Assembly (NCBI GenBank): GCA_964436815.1
Contig: CAYTER010000001.1
Span: forward strand, 46,603 to 110,602
DNA length: 64,000 nucleotides
Reading direction: 5' to 3'
Source: UBA993 sp964436815
Lineage (GTDB): Bacteria > Bacillota > Dethiobacteria > DTU022
Made by a program: the position numbers and the translations under genes. This document shows, piece after piece, positions 35,327-44,719 of the stretch (position 1 is its first letter; each line of letters opens with the position of its first letter). Under the pieces are notes generated by a model that made no database searches, was not told where the DNA came from, and saw only the letters and a program-made list of their open reading frames with translations.

Positions 35327-37813
35327 GTGGAGAGCTATAATCCGGCAGAAATCGAGAAACGATGGCAGAGCCAGTGGGAAAAAGAAGATTCCTACCGTTC
35401 GGAAATCGATCGTGATAAAACCAAGTATTATGTTTTGGAGATGTTTCCCTACCCTTCGGGAAAACTGCATATGGGGCATATGCGTGTCTACTCTATCGGT
35501 GATGTTCTGGCCCGGTTTTTAAGGATGCGCGGCTATAATGTCATTCACCCCATGGGTTGGGATGCATTTGGCCTGCCGGCAGAGAATGCCGCTATTGAGC
35601 ACCGGGTCAACCCGGCAGTTTGGACAGCCCAGAATATTGAGCACATGAAAAAACAGCAGAACAGGTTGGGGGTTAGTTACGACTGGCGCAGAGAAGTCAA
35701 TACGTCAGATCCTGATTATTATCGTTGGTCGCAGTGGCTGTTTCTGCTTATGTATAACCGCGGATTAGCTTACAAAAAAAAGGCCAGTGTTAACTGGTGC
35801 GATAGCTGCCAGACTGTTTTGGCCAACGAACAGGTTGAAAAAGGACTTTGCTGGCGTTGTTCATCAGTAGTGGAAACCAGGGATCTTGAGCAATGGTTTT
35901 TACGGATAACCAAGTACGCTGAGAGATTGCTTAATGATCTGAACACCCTTGAGGATTGGCCAGAGCGGGTTAAGATCATGCAGCATAACTGGATCGGGAA
36001 AAGTGAGGGAGCTGAAATTGTCTTCAAGATCAAAGAGTTCCCCGCCGAAGAGATTCGCACTTTCACTACCCGCCCGGATACGCTGTTCGGAGTGACCTCG
36101 ATGGTCCTCTCGCCCGAGCATCCGCTGGTTAAAAAGCTGGTCGAGGGTACAGAACAGGAAAAAGAAGTCATGGATTTTGTCTCCCGGATGCGACGGGTCA
36201 GTGAAATTGATCGGACAGCAGATGAAGCGCCGAAAATCGGTCTTTTCACCGGACGCCATGCGATTAATCCGATTAACAACGTTGAGGTGCCGATCCTGGT
36301 TGGTAATTATGTCCTGATGGCTTACGGGACCGGTGCAGTAATGGGTGTTCCGGCTCATGATCAGCGTGATTTTGATTTTGCCCGTAAATATAACCTGCCG
36401 ATTCAGGTGGTGATCCAGCCTGAAGGAGAGGAGCTTTCAGGAGAGACCATGCCCGAAGCATATCCGGGTGAAGGAACAATGGTCAACTCCGGTAAATTTA
36501 ACGGCTTACCTAACCGGGAAGGGATGAAGAAGGTTACCTCCTTTCTTGAAGAGCAGGGCCTGGGAAGATTCCAGGTCACCTATCGTTTGCGCGACTGGCT
36601 GATTTCCCGTCAGCGCTACTGGGGGGCGCCGATTCCGATCATCTATTGCAGCGATTGTGGTGTTATCCCTGTTCCGGAAGAGGATCTTCCGGTTGAACTG
36701 CCGCTCGAAGTCGAACTGTCCGGCAACAGGGTCCCCGGCCTGGCCCAGTATGAGAGTTTTACCCGGACCAAATGTCCTTCATGTAGCGGGGAGGCACGCC
36801 GGGAAACAGATACAATGGACACCTTTATCTGTTCGTCCTGGTATTTTATGCGTTACACCAGCCCGCAGAGTTCTGACGCTCCTTTCGGAAAAGAGGAAGT
36901 TGATTATTGGATGCCTGTTGATCAGTATATCGGGGGCATTGAGCATGCGGTACTGCATCTTTTATATGCCCGCTTTTTTACCAAGGTTCTATTTGATGCC
37001 GGCCTGGTTAAGGTTGAAGAACCATTCAGCCGTTTGCTGGCCCAGGGCATGGTTTACAAAGACGGAGCCAAGATGTCAAAATCAAAAGGCAATGTTGTTA
37101 CGCCTGATGAGATCGTTGAAAAGTTCGGAGCTGATACAGGCCGCTTATTCATTCTGTTTGCTTCTCCCCCAGAAAAAGATCTTGACTGGAGCGACCAGGG
37201 GGTGGCCGGATGCCACCGCTTTTTACAGCGGGTTTGGCGCCTGGTAACTGAATGCCGCAAACAGATGGCTGAAGGAGCGGGCAGTTCCGCTCATGGCGAA
37301 CAGGAAGAAACTCTTGAGCGTAATGTCCATGCCGCTATAAAAAAAGTTACGATCGACATTCAGGAGCGTTTTAACTTTAATACCGCCATCAGCGCCATCA
37401 TGGAAATGGTTAACTCTATCTATGCTTACCGGCAGACGGTTGATTTAAGGCGACAGAACCATGGCGTTTTAATGGAAACTCTCCATAAACTCCTGTTGCT
37501 GCTGGCTCCTTTTGCTCCTCACCTGGCTGAAGAAGCCTGGCATATAATGGGTTTTGCCGGTTCGGTCCACCAACAGATTTGGCCGGCATTTGATCCGGCC
37601 AGGCTGATTGTCGATGAGGTGGAAATAGTAGTGCAGATCAATGGGAAAGTTCGCGGACGGGTTACTGTTCCGGCGGATTGCTCCGAAGAAGAGCTGGCTC
37701 AGTTTGCCCGGGAAAGCGAGAGGATTGTTCAACTGCTCGAAGGTAAAGATATTGTAAAAGTAATTGCCGTCCCCGGCCGACTGGTCAATCTGGTAATCCG
37801 CCAGGCGGAGTGA
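35327..37813 (+). CDS. leuS: Leucyl-tRNA synthetase
   Basis: 828 residues, bacterial LeuRS. HIGH as HMGH in PSGKLHMGHMRVYS, editing domain with TTRPDTLFGVT, Zn-type CxxC pairs, KMSKS as KMSKSKGN, and a C-terminal anticodon-binding domain ending near VNLVIRQ. GTG 35327 lies 10 bases after GGAGG and gives the family MESYNPAEIEKRWQ start; TTG 35318 abuts the ribosome site. Confidence 0.97.
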   Translation: MESYNPAEIEKRWQSQWEKEDSYRSEIDRDKTKYYVLEMFPYPSGKLHMGHMRVYSIGDVLARFLRMRGYNVIHPMGWDAFGLPAENAAIEHRVNPAVWTAQNIEHMKKQQNRLGVSYDWRREVNTSDPDYYRWSQWLFLLMYNRGLAYKKKASVNWCDSCQTVLANEQVEKGLCWRCSSVVETRDLEQWFLRITKYAERLLNDLNTLEDWPERVKIMQHNWIGKSEGAEIVFKIKEFPAEEIRTFTTRPDTLFGVTSMVLSPEHPLVKKLVEGTEQEKEVMDFVSRMRRVSEIDRTADEAPKIGLFTGRHAINPINNVEVPILVGNYVLMAYGTGAVMGVPAHDQRDFDFARKYNLPIQVVIQPEGEELSGETMPEAYPGEGTMVNSGKFNGLPNREGMKKVTSFLEEQGLGRFQVTYRLRDWLISRQRYWGAPIPIIYCSDCGVIPVPEEDLPVELPLEVELSGNRVPGLAQYESFTRTKCPSCSGEARRETDTMDTFICSSWYFMRYTSPQSSDAPFGKEEVDYWMPVDQYIGGIEHAVLHLLYARFFTKVLFDAGLVKVEEPFSRLLAQGMVYKDGAKMSKSKGNVVTPDEIVEKFGADTGRLFILFASPPEKDLDWSDQGVAGCHRFLQRVWRLVTECRKQMAEGAGSSAHGEQEETLERNVHAAIKKVTIDIQERFNFNTAISAIMEMVNSIYAYRQTVDLRRQNHGVLMETLHKLLLLLAPFAPHLAEEAWHIMGFAGSVHQQIWPAFDPARLIVDEVEIVVQINGKVRGRVTVPADCSEEELAQFARESERIVQLLEGKDIVKVIAVPGRLVNLVIRQAE

Positions 37814-37817
37814 AAAA

Positions 37818-39161
37818 TTGTCTGATCTGAAACAGGGTCCTATATTGCAGCAGTTGGTAGTTGAAGCTGTGAGTAAGCATAATGTCCTGCCGTTAACCGG
37901 TCGCTGCAACTTATCCTGTATTTTCTGCAGCCACCATCATAATCCCCCCGGCACGAAAGCTTTCAGTTTTGGCCCACTGCCGGAAGATTATCTGGTTAAT
38001 CTTGCTTCCTATCTTGATCCGGAAAAGAAAATCATTATCGGAGAATCTGCCACCCGCCTGCGAGAAGGTGAGCCGCTCACCCATCCCCGGTTTATATCTC
38101 TGCTACAAAAAATTCGGGAACTCTACCCTGATACCACGATTCAGGTGACTACCAACGGCTTGCTTCTCAACCGGCGATTCCTAAAGGCGCTGGCCGCGCT
38201 TAAACCCCTTGAGCTGGTTATTTCGGTAAACAGTATTTCTGCTGCCGGCCGGTGCCTTTTAATGGGCGATCCTGCAGCGGTTGATATCCGTACAGTCATC
38301 GAAATGCTTTGGGATCTGCAGATCGGATTCCAGGGCAGTGTCGTGGGCATGCCCCAACTGGTTGGATTTGAAGATCTTCGCCAAACCCTTAATCACTTAG
38401 ATCAGGCTGGTGCCCGGTCAATCCGCCTGTTGCTGCCCGGGTTTACCAGGCTGGCCAAACCGGACCTTTTGCCTGCCGCTGCTGTTATTAAAGAAATCTA
38501 CGCGCTGGTAGATTCTTTGCAGGTTAATTTACGCGCTCCCTTGCTGGTTGAACCACCCCAGATTGCGGACTTAAAGCCGGTAATCTCCGGGGTGATCAGG
38601 AACAGCCCGGCTGACGAAGCCGGTTTGCGTAGTGGCGATCAGATCCTTGAAATTGAAGGCAGTAAACCTTTCAGTAGAGTTGAAGCCTTCAGAATGCTGG
38701 CTGAGAAAAGCGATCCCGAATTAATCATCCGGCGGATGGACGAAAACATAACCACTTCCCTGGTGAAAAAGTCCTGCACTGCTTCAGGCATTGCCGTCTC
38801 CTATGATTTGGACCCGGAAGAGGTTGATCGGGTTGAGCGGAGCATCGATTCGCATGGCAAAAACCTGATGCTTCTGTCAACTCCGGCCTTAAGGCGCTGG
38901 GAGCTTGCCTTGCAGGCCAGGGCAATTGCTAATATTAATTTTTTAACGGTGCAATCGACCTGGTTCGGCGGGTCCATTAACTCTGCCGGTTTGTTGACTG
39001 TTGATGATTATCGGACTGCCCTGGCAGGGGTGCCCAATCTTAAGAATTATAGCCGCATCCTGGTGCCGGCCTTATCATTTGACCGGGGCGGTTTCGACCT
39101 TGCCGGGCAGCATTATCTCGCCCTCGCCGACGGTGGGTTACTGGTAAAACTAATTCAGTAA
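37818..39161 (+). CDS. Radical SAM protein with internal PDZ and DUF512-like end
   Basis: 447 residues. A radical SAM site C30-x3-C34-x2-C37 (CNLSCIFC) lies at the N-terminus, a PDZ domain at about 251-308 (PADEAGLRSGDQILEIEG) and a DUF512-like segment at about 372-400 (WFGGSINSAGLLT). Clostridial TIGR03279 proteins have PDZ first, then the radical-SAM-like part and DUF512, so the order differs. TTG 37818 is 4 bases after leuS. Function unknown. Confidence 0.85.
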   Translation: MSDLKQGPILQQLVVEAVSKHNVLPLTGRCNLSCIFCSHHHNPPGTKAFSFGPLPEDYLVNLASYLDPEKKIIIGESATRLREGEPLTHPRFISLLQKIRELYPDTTIQVTTNGLLLNRRFLKALAALKPLELVISVNSISAAGRCLLMGDPAAVDIRTVIEMLWDLQIGFQGSVVGMPQLVGFEDLRQTLNHLDQAGARSIRLLLPGFTRLAKPDLLPAAAVIKEIYALVDSLQVNLRAPLLVEPPQIADLKPVISGVIRNSPADEAGLRSGDQILEIEGSKPFSRVEAFRMLAEKSDPELIIRRMDENITTSLVKKSCTASGIAVSYDLDPEEVDRVERSIDSHGKNLMLLSTPALRRWELALQARAIANINFLTVQSTWFGGSINSAGLLTVDDYRTALAGVPNLKNYSRILVPALSFDRGGFDLAGQHYLALADGGLLVKLIQ

Positions 39162-39298
39162 AGGCTGTATTCTGCATTTCTGCGCTTTTTCTAATGATGT
39201 CCTCCTCCTCTGTCAGTAAGCATAATCAGTAACAGGGTTTTACTTTAACGATACATGCCGGTTTGTAATTCAAGAGTGCCAGATACATATATGGAAGC

Positions 39299-39333
39299 GA
39301 GCCGGGCTGAGATTTTTTCTCTTAGCCCGGCTC
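39299..39333. terminator. Strong hairpin between convergent genes
   Basis: GAGCCGGGCT (39299-39308) pairs perfectly with AGCCCGGCTC (39324-39333); inner GAGA/TCTC extends it. Flanking T tracts are weak on both strands (ATTTAG on the plus strand). Its place between the radical SAM gene and the minus-strand nhaC supports a bidirectional terminator. Confidence 0.6.
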
Positions 39334-39362
39334 ATTTAGATGGAAAAAGGCAATTTAAGTTT

Positions 39363-40850
39363 TTAAACTAATAAATGACCGGCGATCACAAAGGCGATTG
39401 CCGCCAAAATGAAGCTGATAAAGCCGTAAGGCAGCTGTGTGATGGCGTGCCGGAAGTTTTCGCAACCGGTAGCTGCAGAGGTTAGAATTGTGGCATCGGA
39501 GTAGAAGCAGATATGGCTGCCCCAGATTCCGGCTGAACAGACTGCTCCAACGGCCAGGTAGGGGTTGACGCCCAGGCTGATGGCTACCGGGATGACGATC
39601 GGCAGGGCGACGATATACATACCCCAGCTGATACCCATGATAAATTCGGTGATTCCAAAAATGATAAATATAACCAGTGGCAAAAACTGTGGTGTCATAA
39701 AACGTTCACCAATTTCGATCATATAACTGACAAAACCGATCTCCTCGCTGGCAGCAGCAAACCAGTAAGCGAGGATAACCAGGGAAAGAGGAAATAACAT
39801 ATTTTTCACACCCAGAACTACCATATCTGCATAATCCAAAGGAGTGATCACCTTGCTGATTAAATAGTAGACAAAGATAAACGCCAGGGTGGCCAGGACG
39901 CCCATTTGCAAACTGAGATCAAAATAAATGGTAGCGCCAACCAGGACGATAATCGGCAGAAAGAAGTACCAGACGTTCGGATTCGCCGGAGCTTCAAATA
40001 TTTCCCCGGCTTTCATGTCGATCTTTTCTGAGCCTGGAGGCGCTAAAACACCGGTTTCCTGAGCTCTTTTTTCAGCAGCTTTCATTGGTCCGAAGATCGG
40101 GATGACTCCGAGGATCACCAGGGGAACAATGATTACAGCAAACCAGGCATAAAAGTTAAAGGGAATTGTTTTGATAAATTCGGCAATGCTCGAGTCACTT
40201 GTTCCCAGACCATTCTCAACCATCAGGATGCCGATAAATACGGCCCAGGTTGAAATCGGCACCAGGACACAGGTGGGGGCGGCTGTCGAATCCACTATAT
40301 AAGCCAGATGTTCACGCGAAACCTTGTGTTTATCGGTTACCCGGGTCATTGATGAGCCGATGGTCAGGCAGTTCAGGTAATCATCGATAAAAATGACCAT
40401 GCCGAGAACCCAGGTCCAAAGCAGAGTGCTCTTTCTGGTCTTTGCTCTTTTTGATACCCACTCACCAAAAGCGTATGCACCCCCGCTTTTTTCAATCAGG
40501 GCAATAATGCTGCCCATCAGGCCACAAACAATAATCAGCCAGGCGATACTCTCATTCATCATGATATTGAGTAGTTCAGCGCTAAATGGTTCAAAAAAGC
40601 CAATGCCATATTTCATAACATAACCAAGTAATGCACCGAGAGTCAGAGCCTCAAGAATGCGTTTAGTGTAAAAGATAAAAATCAGTAGAAAAGCTGCAGG
40701 TATAATGCTCAGTAACTGGTAAGAATCACTCTCTTTTGGGATCAGGAAGATAGCGACCAGGAATAATAAAATTAAAATGGCATAAGTTTTGTAGTAATTG
40801 CTGTAGTTTTCCCGGCTTGAAGATTCAGCTTGGAGCTTCGGTTCCTGCAT
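39363..40850 (-). CDS. NhaC-family Na+/H+ antiporter-like permease
   Basis: 495 residues, about 12 membrane helices. Family features: VIFIDDYLNCLTIGSSMTRV and later GISWGMYIVALPI and GIWGSHICFYSDATI. NhaC relatives include amino-acid exchangers, and the divergent aminotransferase and sigma-54 promoter make that plausible here (inference). ATG at 40850 follows AAAGGAGG on this strand. Confidence 0.88.
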   Translation of the reverse strand: MQEPKLQAESSSRENYSNYYKTYAILILLFLVAIFLIPKESDSYQLLSIIPAAFLLIFIFYTKRILEALTLGALLGYVMKYGIGFFEPFSAELLNIMMNESIAWLIIVCGLMGSIIALIEKSGGAYAFGEWVSKRAKTRKSTLLWTWVLGMVIFIDDYLNCLTIGSSMTRVTDKHKVSREHLAYIVDSTAAPTCVLVPISTWAVFIGILMVENGLGTSDSSIAEFIKTIPFNFYAWFAVIIVPLVILGVIPIFGPMKAAEKRAQETGVLAPPGSEKIDMKAGEIFEAPANPNVWYFFLPIIVLVGATIYFDLSLQMGVLATLAFIFVYYLISKVITPLDYADMVVLGVKNMLFPLSLVILAYWFAAASEEIGFVSYMIEIGERFMTPQFLPLVIFIIFGITEFIMGISWGMYIVALPIVIPVAISLGVNPYLAVGAVCSAGIWGSHICFYSDATILTSAATGCENFRHAITQLPYGFISFILAAIAFVIAGHLLV

Positions 40851-40885
40851 TTGAAAACCTCCTTTTATTTTAATGTTTCATATTT

Positions 40886-40903
40886 ACGCAATTATCATGC
40901 CGT
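40886..40903 (-). promoter_or_regulatory. Sigma-54 promoter of the nhaC-like gene
   Basis: On the minus strand GGCAT, 5 bases, TTGCG: the -24 GG and -12 GC have the 12-base offset that sigma-54 requires. Start predicted near 40876, 26 bases before the ATG. It matches the divergent promoter at 41147 in GCAT and TTGCG. Confidence 0.7.
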
Positions 40904-41066
40904 TACCATAAAACATACTGAAGGGGTATAAGAAAACAAGTAGCAGATGAGTCTTAATATGAAAAGTAGCAATAAAAGGCTCTTTTAGACTATTTTCCAC
41001 GATGGATGCGGCCGGCAGTTTGCATAAAGGGACTAATTAAGACATCAAATACTTCATTTTTGAAGG

Positions 41067-41092
41067 ATCTTTTGTCAAAATTGACAAAAGAT
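41067..41092. promoter_or_regulatory. Palindromic operator / upstream activating site
   Basis: Two perfect 12-base arms, ATCTTTTGTCAA and its complement, separated by AA. It lies about 57 bases before the -24/-12 element of the aminotransferase gene and about 165 from that of nhaC, typical enhancer distances. The core TTGTCA-N4-TGACAA recurs at 44463 before the activator gene. Confidence 0.85.
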
Positions 41093-41146
41093 ACGAGGTT
41101 TTTTGCTATACTCACTGCTTTTTGCGGAGTTACGGATTGTTTAATA

Positions 41147-41162
41147 TTGGCATAACTATTGC
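41147..41162 (+). promoter_or_regulatory. Sigma-54 promoter of the aminotransferase gene
   Basis: TTGGCAT, 5 bases, TTGC: near-consensus -24/-12 (GG at 41149-41150, GC at 41161-41162). Start predicted near 41174. Confidence 0.85.
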
Positions 41163-41216
41163 GTTCTTATAGGTATAGGATCAAAATAAAGCTGAAGGGA
41201 TGTGACTTTTGCAATT

Positions 41217-42563
41217 ATGTATACAAAGAATCTTCCGGAGTTAATAAACCGTGAGAGACAGATGTTTATCGATAATCATCCCCGTTCAAGGGAATTATTC
41301 GAAAAGGCTAAGGCTAACCTGCTTGGCGGCGTGCCGATGAACTGGATGGTAAAATGGGCCGGGGATTACCCGATATTTGTTGATTGGGCAAAGGGTGCGC
41401 ACTTTATGGATGTTGATGGCCATCGCTATCTTGACCTGTGCTTAGGTGATACAGGAGCAATGACCGGTCATGCCCCGCATGCTGTGATTGAAGCGATCGT
41501 CAGGCGGATTAAAAACGGAACAACACTTATGTTGCCTACAGAAGACTCGATCTACGTAGGCGCCGAATTACAGCGTCGTTTTGGACTCCCATATTGGCAG
41601 TTTGCTTTAACCGCTACCGATGCCAACCGCTTTTCAATCAGGCTGGCCAGGCATATAACCGGCCGCAACAAAATTTTAGTTTACAATTACTGTTACCATG
41701 GCTCGGTTGATGAAAGCTTTATCACCCTTTATCCGAACGGGCAGACGAAAGCCAGGCAGGGCAACCTTGGCCCGCCTGTGGATCCGTCAATGACTACGAA
41801 AGTAGTAGAATTTAATGATCTGACAGCTTTAGAGAAGGCCCTTGCTGATAAGGATATTGCCTGTGTCCTGGCCGAACCGGTGATGACCAATATCGGCATT
41901 ATTCACCCCGATCCAGGATATCACTTGGCTTTACGTGAGTTGACTAAGAAAACAGGAACCCTGTTGATTATTGATGAAACCCACACCATTTGTGCCGGCC
42001 CTGGAGGTTACACTGCGCTCCATGGTTTGGAACCTGATATCCTGACCATTGGCAAACCGATTGCTTCAGGGATTCCGGCGGCAGTTTACGGTTTTTCAGA
42101 AATAGTGGCCGATTTGGTCCAGAATTCTATTGAAATTGAGGATTGTGATACCGGTGGCATAGGCGGAACTCTTGCCGGCAATGCCCTTTCCATTGCCGCG
42201 ATGCGAGTTACTCTTGAAAAAGTGCTGACCGAAGATGCCTATACAGTAACCATCCCGCTTGCCGATCGATTTGTTGATGGCGTAAATGAGGTAATTCAGG
42301 AATTTAATTTACCCTGGAACGTAACCAGCCTGGGATGCCGGACTGAATACTGGTTCCGGCGTGAGCCGGCTCGCAATGGCCAGGAGGCGGCAGAGGCAAT
42401 CGATACTGAGTTAGATCGCTATATGCACCTTGCGGCTTTGAACAGGGGAATCCTGATGACTCCATTCCATAATATGGCCCTAATATCTCCACAAACCAGT
42501 AATGAAGATATCGACAGGCATACTGAAGTTTTCAGGGAGATAGTTCGAAATCTGGTAGCATAA
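41217..42563 (+). CDS. Class III PLP aminotransferase (glutamate-1-semialdehyde aminomutase-like)
   Basis: 448 residues. Class III fold: DVDGHRYLDLCLGD, NYCYHGSVDE, IIDETHTICAGPGG and the likely PLP lysine in LTIGKPIASGIP. The substrate is unknown; it resembles GSA-like transaminases used in amino-acid breakdown more than HemL, and no heme gene is near. Sigma-54 control and the NhaC-type permease support a catabolic role. Start uncertain: ATG 41217 gives a sensible N-terminus, GTG 41202 directly abuts GAAGGGA. Confidence 0.85.
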   Translation: MYTKNLPELINRERQMFIDNHPRSRELFEKAKANLLGGVPMNWMVKWAGDYPIFVDWAKGAHFMDVDGHRYLDLCLGDTGAMTGHAPHAVIEAIVRRIKNGTTLMLPTEDSIYVGAELQRRFGLPYWQFALTATDANRFSIRLARHITGRNKILVYNYCYHGSVDESFITLYPNGQTKARQGNLGPPVDPSMTTKVVEFNDLTALEKALADKDIACVLAEPVMTNIGIIHPDPGYHLALRELTKKTGTLLIIDETHTICAGPGGYTALHGLEPDILTIGKPIASGIPAAVYGFSEIVADLVQNSIEIEDCDTGGIGGTLAGNALSIAAMRVTLEKVLTEDAYTVTIPLADRFVDGVNEVIQEFNLPWNVTSLGCRTEYWFRREPARNGQEAAEAIDTELDRYMHLAALNRGILMTPFHNMALISPQTSNEDIDRHTEVFREIVRNLVA

Positions 42564-42573
42564 ATAATGAGTA

Positions 42574-42615
42574 AATGCGGCCGTTACTGTATATATTAAG
42601 CAGGACGGCCGCGTT
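42574..42615. terminator. Hairpin between convergent aminotransferase and activator genes
   Basis: AATGCGGCCGT (42574-42584) pairs with ACGGCCGCGTT (42605-42615), eleven pairs with one wobble and a 20-base loop. T tracts are weak. The location suggests a bidirectional terminator. Confidence 0.6.
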
Positions 42616-42646
42616 ATTAGCAGAATATGGAAACACGGCTTTTTGC

Positions 42647-44428
42647 CTAAGGTCTTATACCAAGATTTCTGATGCGCCGGTAAAGGGTTGACTCGCTGAT
42701 GCCAAGGCTTTTGGCGGCAGCTCTTTTCCCCTCAGTGTTGTAACCGGATTGCTTCAACTGTTTGATGATGATCTTCCTTTCCAGCTGTTCCAGTTCGGTT
42801 AATAGTGAGTTGCTCGCGGCTGAATCCGGATTGCAACTTTGCCGGATCCGCGGTTGAATGCTGTCTAAACTGATCCTTACCCCTTTTTCAAAGCTGGTTG
42901 CATACTCCATTGCATTTTCAAGTTCACGAACATTTCCCGGCCAATCATAAGCTTTTAATATTGTGAGGGCATCTGCTTCGAAACCTTTAATATTCTTATT
43001 CAGGATAAGGTTAAATTTATCAAGAAAATAAAATAGGAGGGTTTCGAGATCTTCTTTTCGCTCTCTTAGCGAGGGGATGTGCAGAGGGATGACACATAAT
43101 CTGTAATATAAATCTTCGCGAAATTCGCCGTCTTCCACCATTTGCGCTAAATTATGATTGGTGGCGGCAAGCACTCGGACATTAACTGAAATAACGTGGT
43201 TACTGCCGACCCTTTCTACTTCACGTCGCTGCAACACGTGCAGCAGCTTAACCTGGAGGTGGAGCGGCAGATCTCCGATTTCGTCAAGGAAGATCGTGCC
43301 TTTATGGGCGATCTCAAACTTGCCGGCCTTGCCTCCTTTATTAGCACCGGTAAAAGCGCCACTGTCATAGCCGAACAATTCCGTTTCCAAAAGGGTTTCC
43401 GGGATAGCACCGCAATTGACCGTGATGAAAGGTTCTGTTTTGCGCTGACTGTTAAAATGAATGGCCCTGGCAAAAAGTTCTTTACCGGTACCGCTTTCAC
43501 CGGTAATCAAAACCGTTGAATTTGTTTCAGCGATCATCATCGAGCGCTCAATACTATCACGAATTTGATGGCTGTTGCCCAGTATATCGGCAAATCTTAC
43601 TGCCTGTTGCTTATCGGTCATATTGTAGATTTTTTTCTTCATCTCCTGAAATTCACGAAAAGTCAACAGAGTCCCAGTGCAGATTTTACCACCGTTTTCT
43701 ATTTTAGGATCGTCAATCAGGATCGGATCAATGCTGATTAAAAGATGTTTCTGGCACTGATCATTATCTTTGTAAATTATTTCGAGGTCCTCGTAGCGAA
43801 TCTTTCTGGAAACAACTTCTTTAATCGGTATATCACCCCACAAATTTATTATAGAAGTGCCGATCAGGTTGTATTTTACAGTAGAGAGTATTTTCTCTGC
43901 CGCTGAGTTACAACTTGTAATCAGCCCGCGGGAGTTGGTAACCAGGATCCCTTCACGAATGTTTTCGACAATTATGCTCAGTTCGTTGGCAACTTCAACC
44001 TGTGCAACTTTAGCGCCAATCAAGAAAGCCATGCGCGATAAGAATTTAAGATTGTTTTCACTATTGGCGAGCAATTTTCTTTTCTGTTTCTGGCTGAAAG
44101 CTACAAGAGCAATGAGACCGATAATTTCACCTTCAAGTGTAATAGGACAGCAGATTTCCGCTTGCTCATTCTCCCTCGCTCCATAAGGAGGATCGGAGCT
44201 GGGACTTTCATTGATATAAAATTCCCCGCTTTTTAATAATTGGCCATATATGTAACCAGATTCAAGATCCCCATCTTCTTCTTTGGAGCTGATTTTCTTT
44301 TTATAACGGCCGGTACCGGCAACGATTGTCAGCTCTTCGTCGATGATCTCCGTTTCAAGCTCTAGTGCGGCGGTTATCGCTTCGGCGATCTGCTGTACGG
44401 TGTCCCTGATTGAATATAATCTGGTCAT
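42647..44428 (-). CDS. Sigma-54 activator with GAF-like and PAS domains
   Basis: 593 residues. N-terminal GAF-like sensor (about 1-145), PAS (about 150-260), AAA+ core with GESGTGKE (Walker A) and the sigma-54-contacting GAFTGA, and a Fis-type helix-turn-helix (RAAAKSLGISESTLYRRI) at the end. It probably activates the two sigma-54 promoters at 40886 and 41147. ATG at 44428 follows AGAAGGG by 9 bases; TTG 44437 abuts that site. Convergent with the aminotransferase. Confidence 0.93.
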   Translation of the reverse strand: MTRLYSIRDTVQQIAEAITAALELETEIIDEELTIVAGTGRYKKKISSKEEDGDLESGYIYGQLLKSGEFYINESPSSDPPYGARENEQAEICCPITLEGEIIGLIALVAFSQKQKRKLLANSENNLKFLSRMAFLIGAKVAQVEVANELSIIVENIREGILVTNSRGLITSCNSAAEKILSTVKYNLIGTSIINLWGDIPIKEVVSRKIRYEDLEIIYKDNDQCQKHLLISIDPILIDDPKIENGGKICTGTLLTFREFQEMKKKIYNMTDKQQAVRFADILGNSHQIRDSIERSMMIAETNSTVLITGESGTGKELFARAIHFNSQRKTEPFITVNCGAIPETLLETELFGYDSGAFTGANKGGKAGKFEIAHKGTIFLDEIGDLPLHLQVKLLHVLQRREVERVGSNHVISVNVRVLAATNHNLAQMVEDGEFREDLYYRLCVIPLHIPSLRERKEDLETLLFYFLDKFNLILNKNIKGFEADALTILKAYDWPGNVRELENAMEYATSFEKGVRISLDSIQPRIRQSCNPDSAASNSLLTELEQLERKIIIKQLKQSGYNTEGKRAAAKSLGISESTLYRRIRNLGIRP

Positions 44429-44457
44429 CGGTAACAACCCTTCTGCTGGTCATAGGT

Positions 44458-44483
44458 ATCAATTGTCATTTTTGACAACAGAT
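44458..44483. promoter_or_regulatory. Second operator copy, before the activator gene
   Basis: Core TTGTCA-TTTT-TGACAA (44463-44478) with outer ATC/GAT, matching the palindrome at 41067. It lies 30-55 bases before the activator start and just downstream of a candidate minus-strand promoter, TTATCA, 17 bases, TATACT (the -10 on plus positions 44490-44495). That place suits autorepression. Confidence 0.75.
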
Positions 44484-44596
44484 GACCTTAGTATAGCACT
44501 CCATGGTCAAAATGATAATATAACTATTTACACCAGTTTTACTCTCAGTGACCGGGTTTTTTTCTCCATTGCATCAAGGTTTTGCAATTCCTTTTC

Positions 44597-44625
44597 TTGA
44601 CAGTTTAATATGCAAAATATATAAT
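44597..44625 (+). promoter_or_regulatory. Consensus sigma-A promoter of asp23
   Basis: TTGACA, 17 bases, TATAAT, perfect match. Predicted start near 44632; the leader to ATG 44720 is about 88 bases with no evident structure. Confidence 0.92.
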
Positions 44626-44719
44626 GTAAACAATAATCCATTAAAATTGTACTAATCATCACTTGAATAGCAGCCGGTTTTCACCCGGCTTTTATAATCC
44701 AAAAAAAGGAGGAAATAAA

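Noticed and set aside
39363..40850. NhaC-like gene as a plain housekeeping Na+/H+ antiporter
   Set aside because: Not excluded, but a sigma-54 promoter and divergent aminotransferase favour a transport role in catabolism, so no specific symbol was given.
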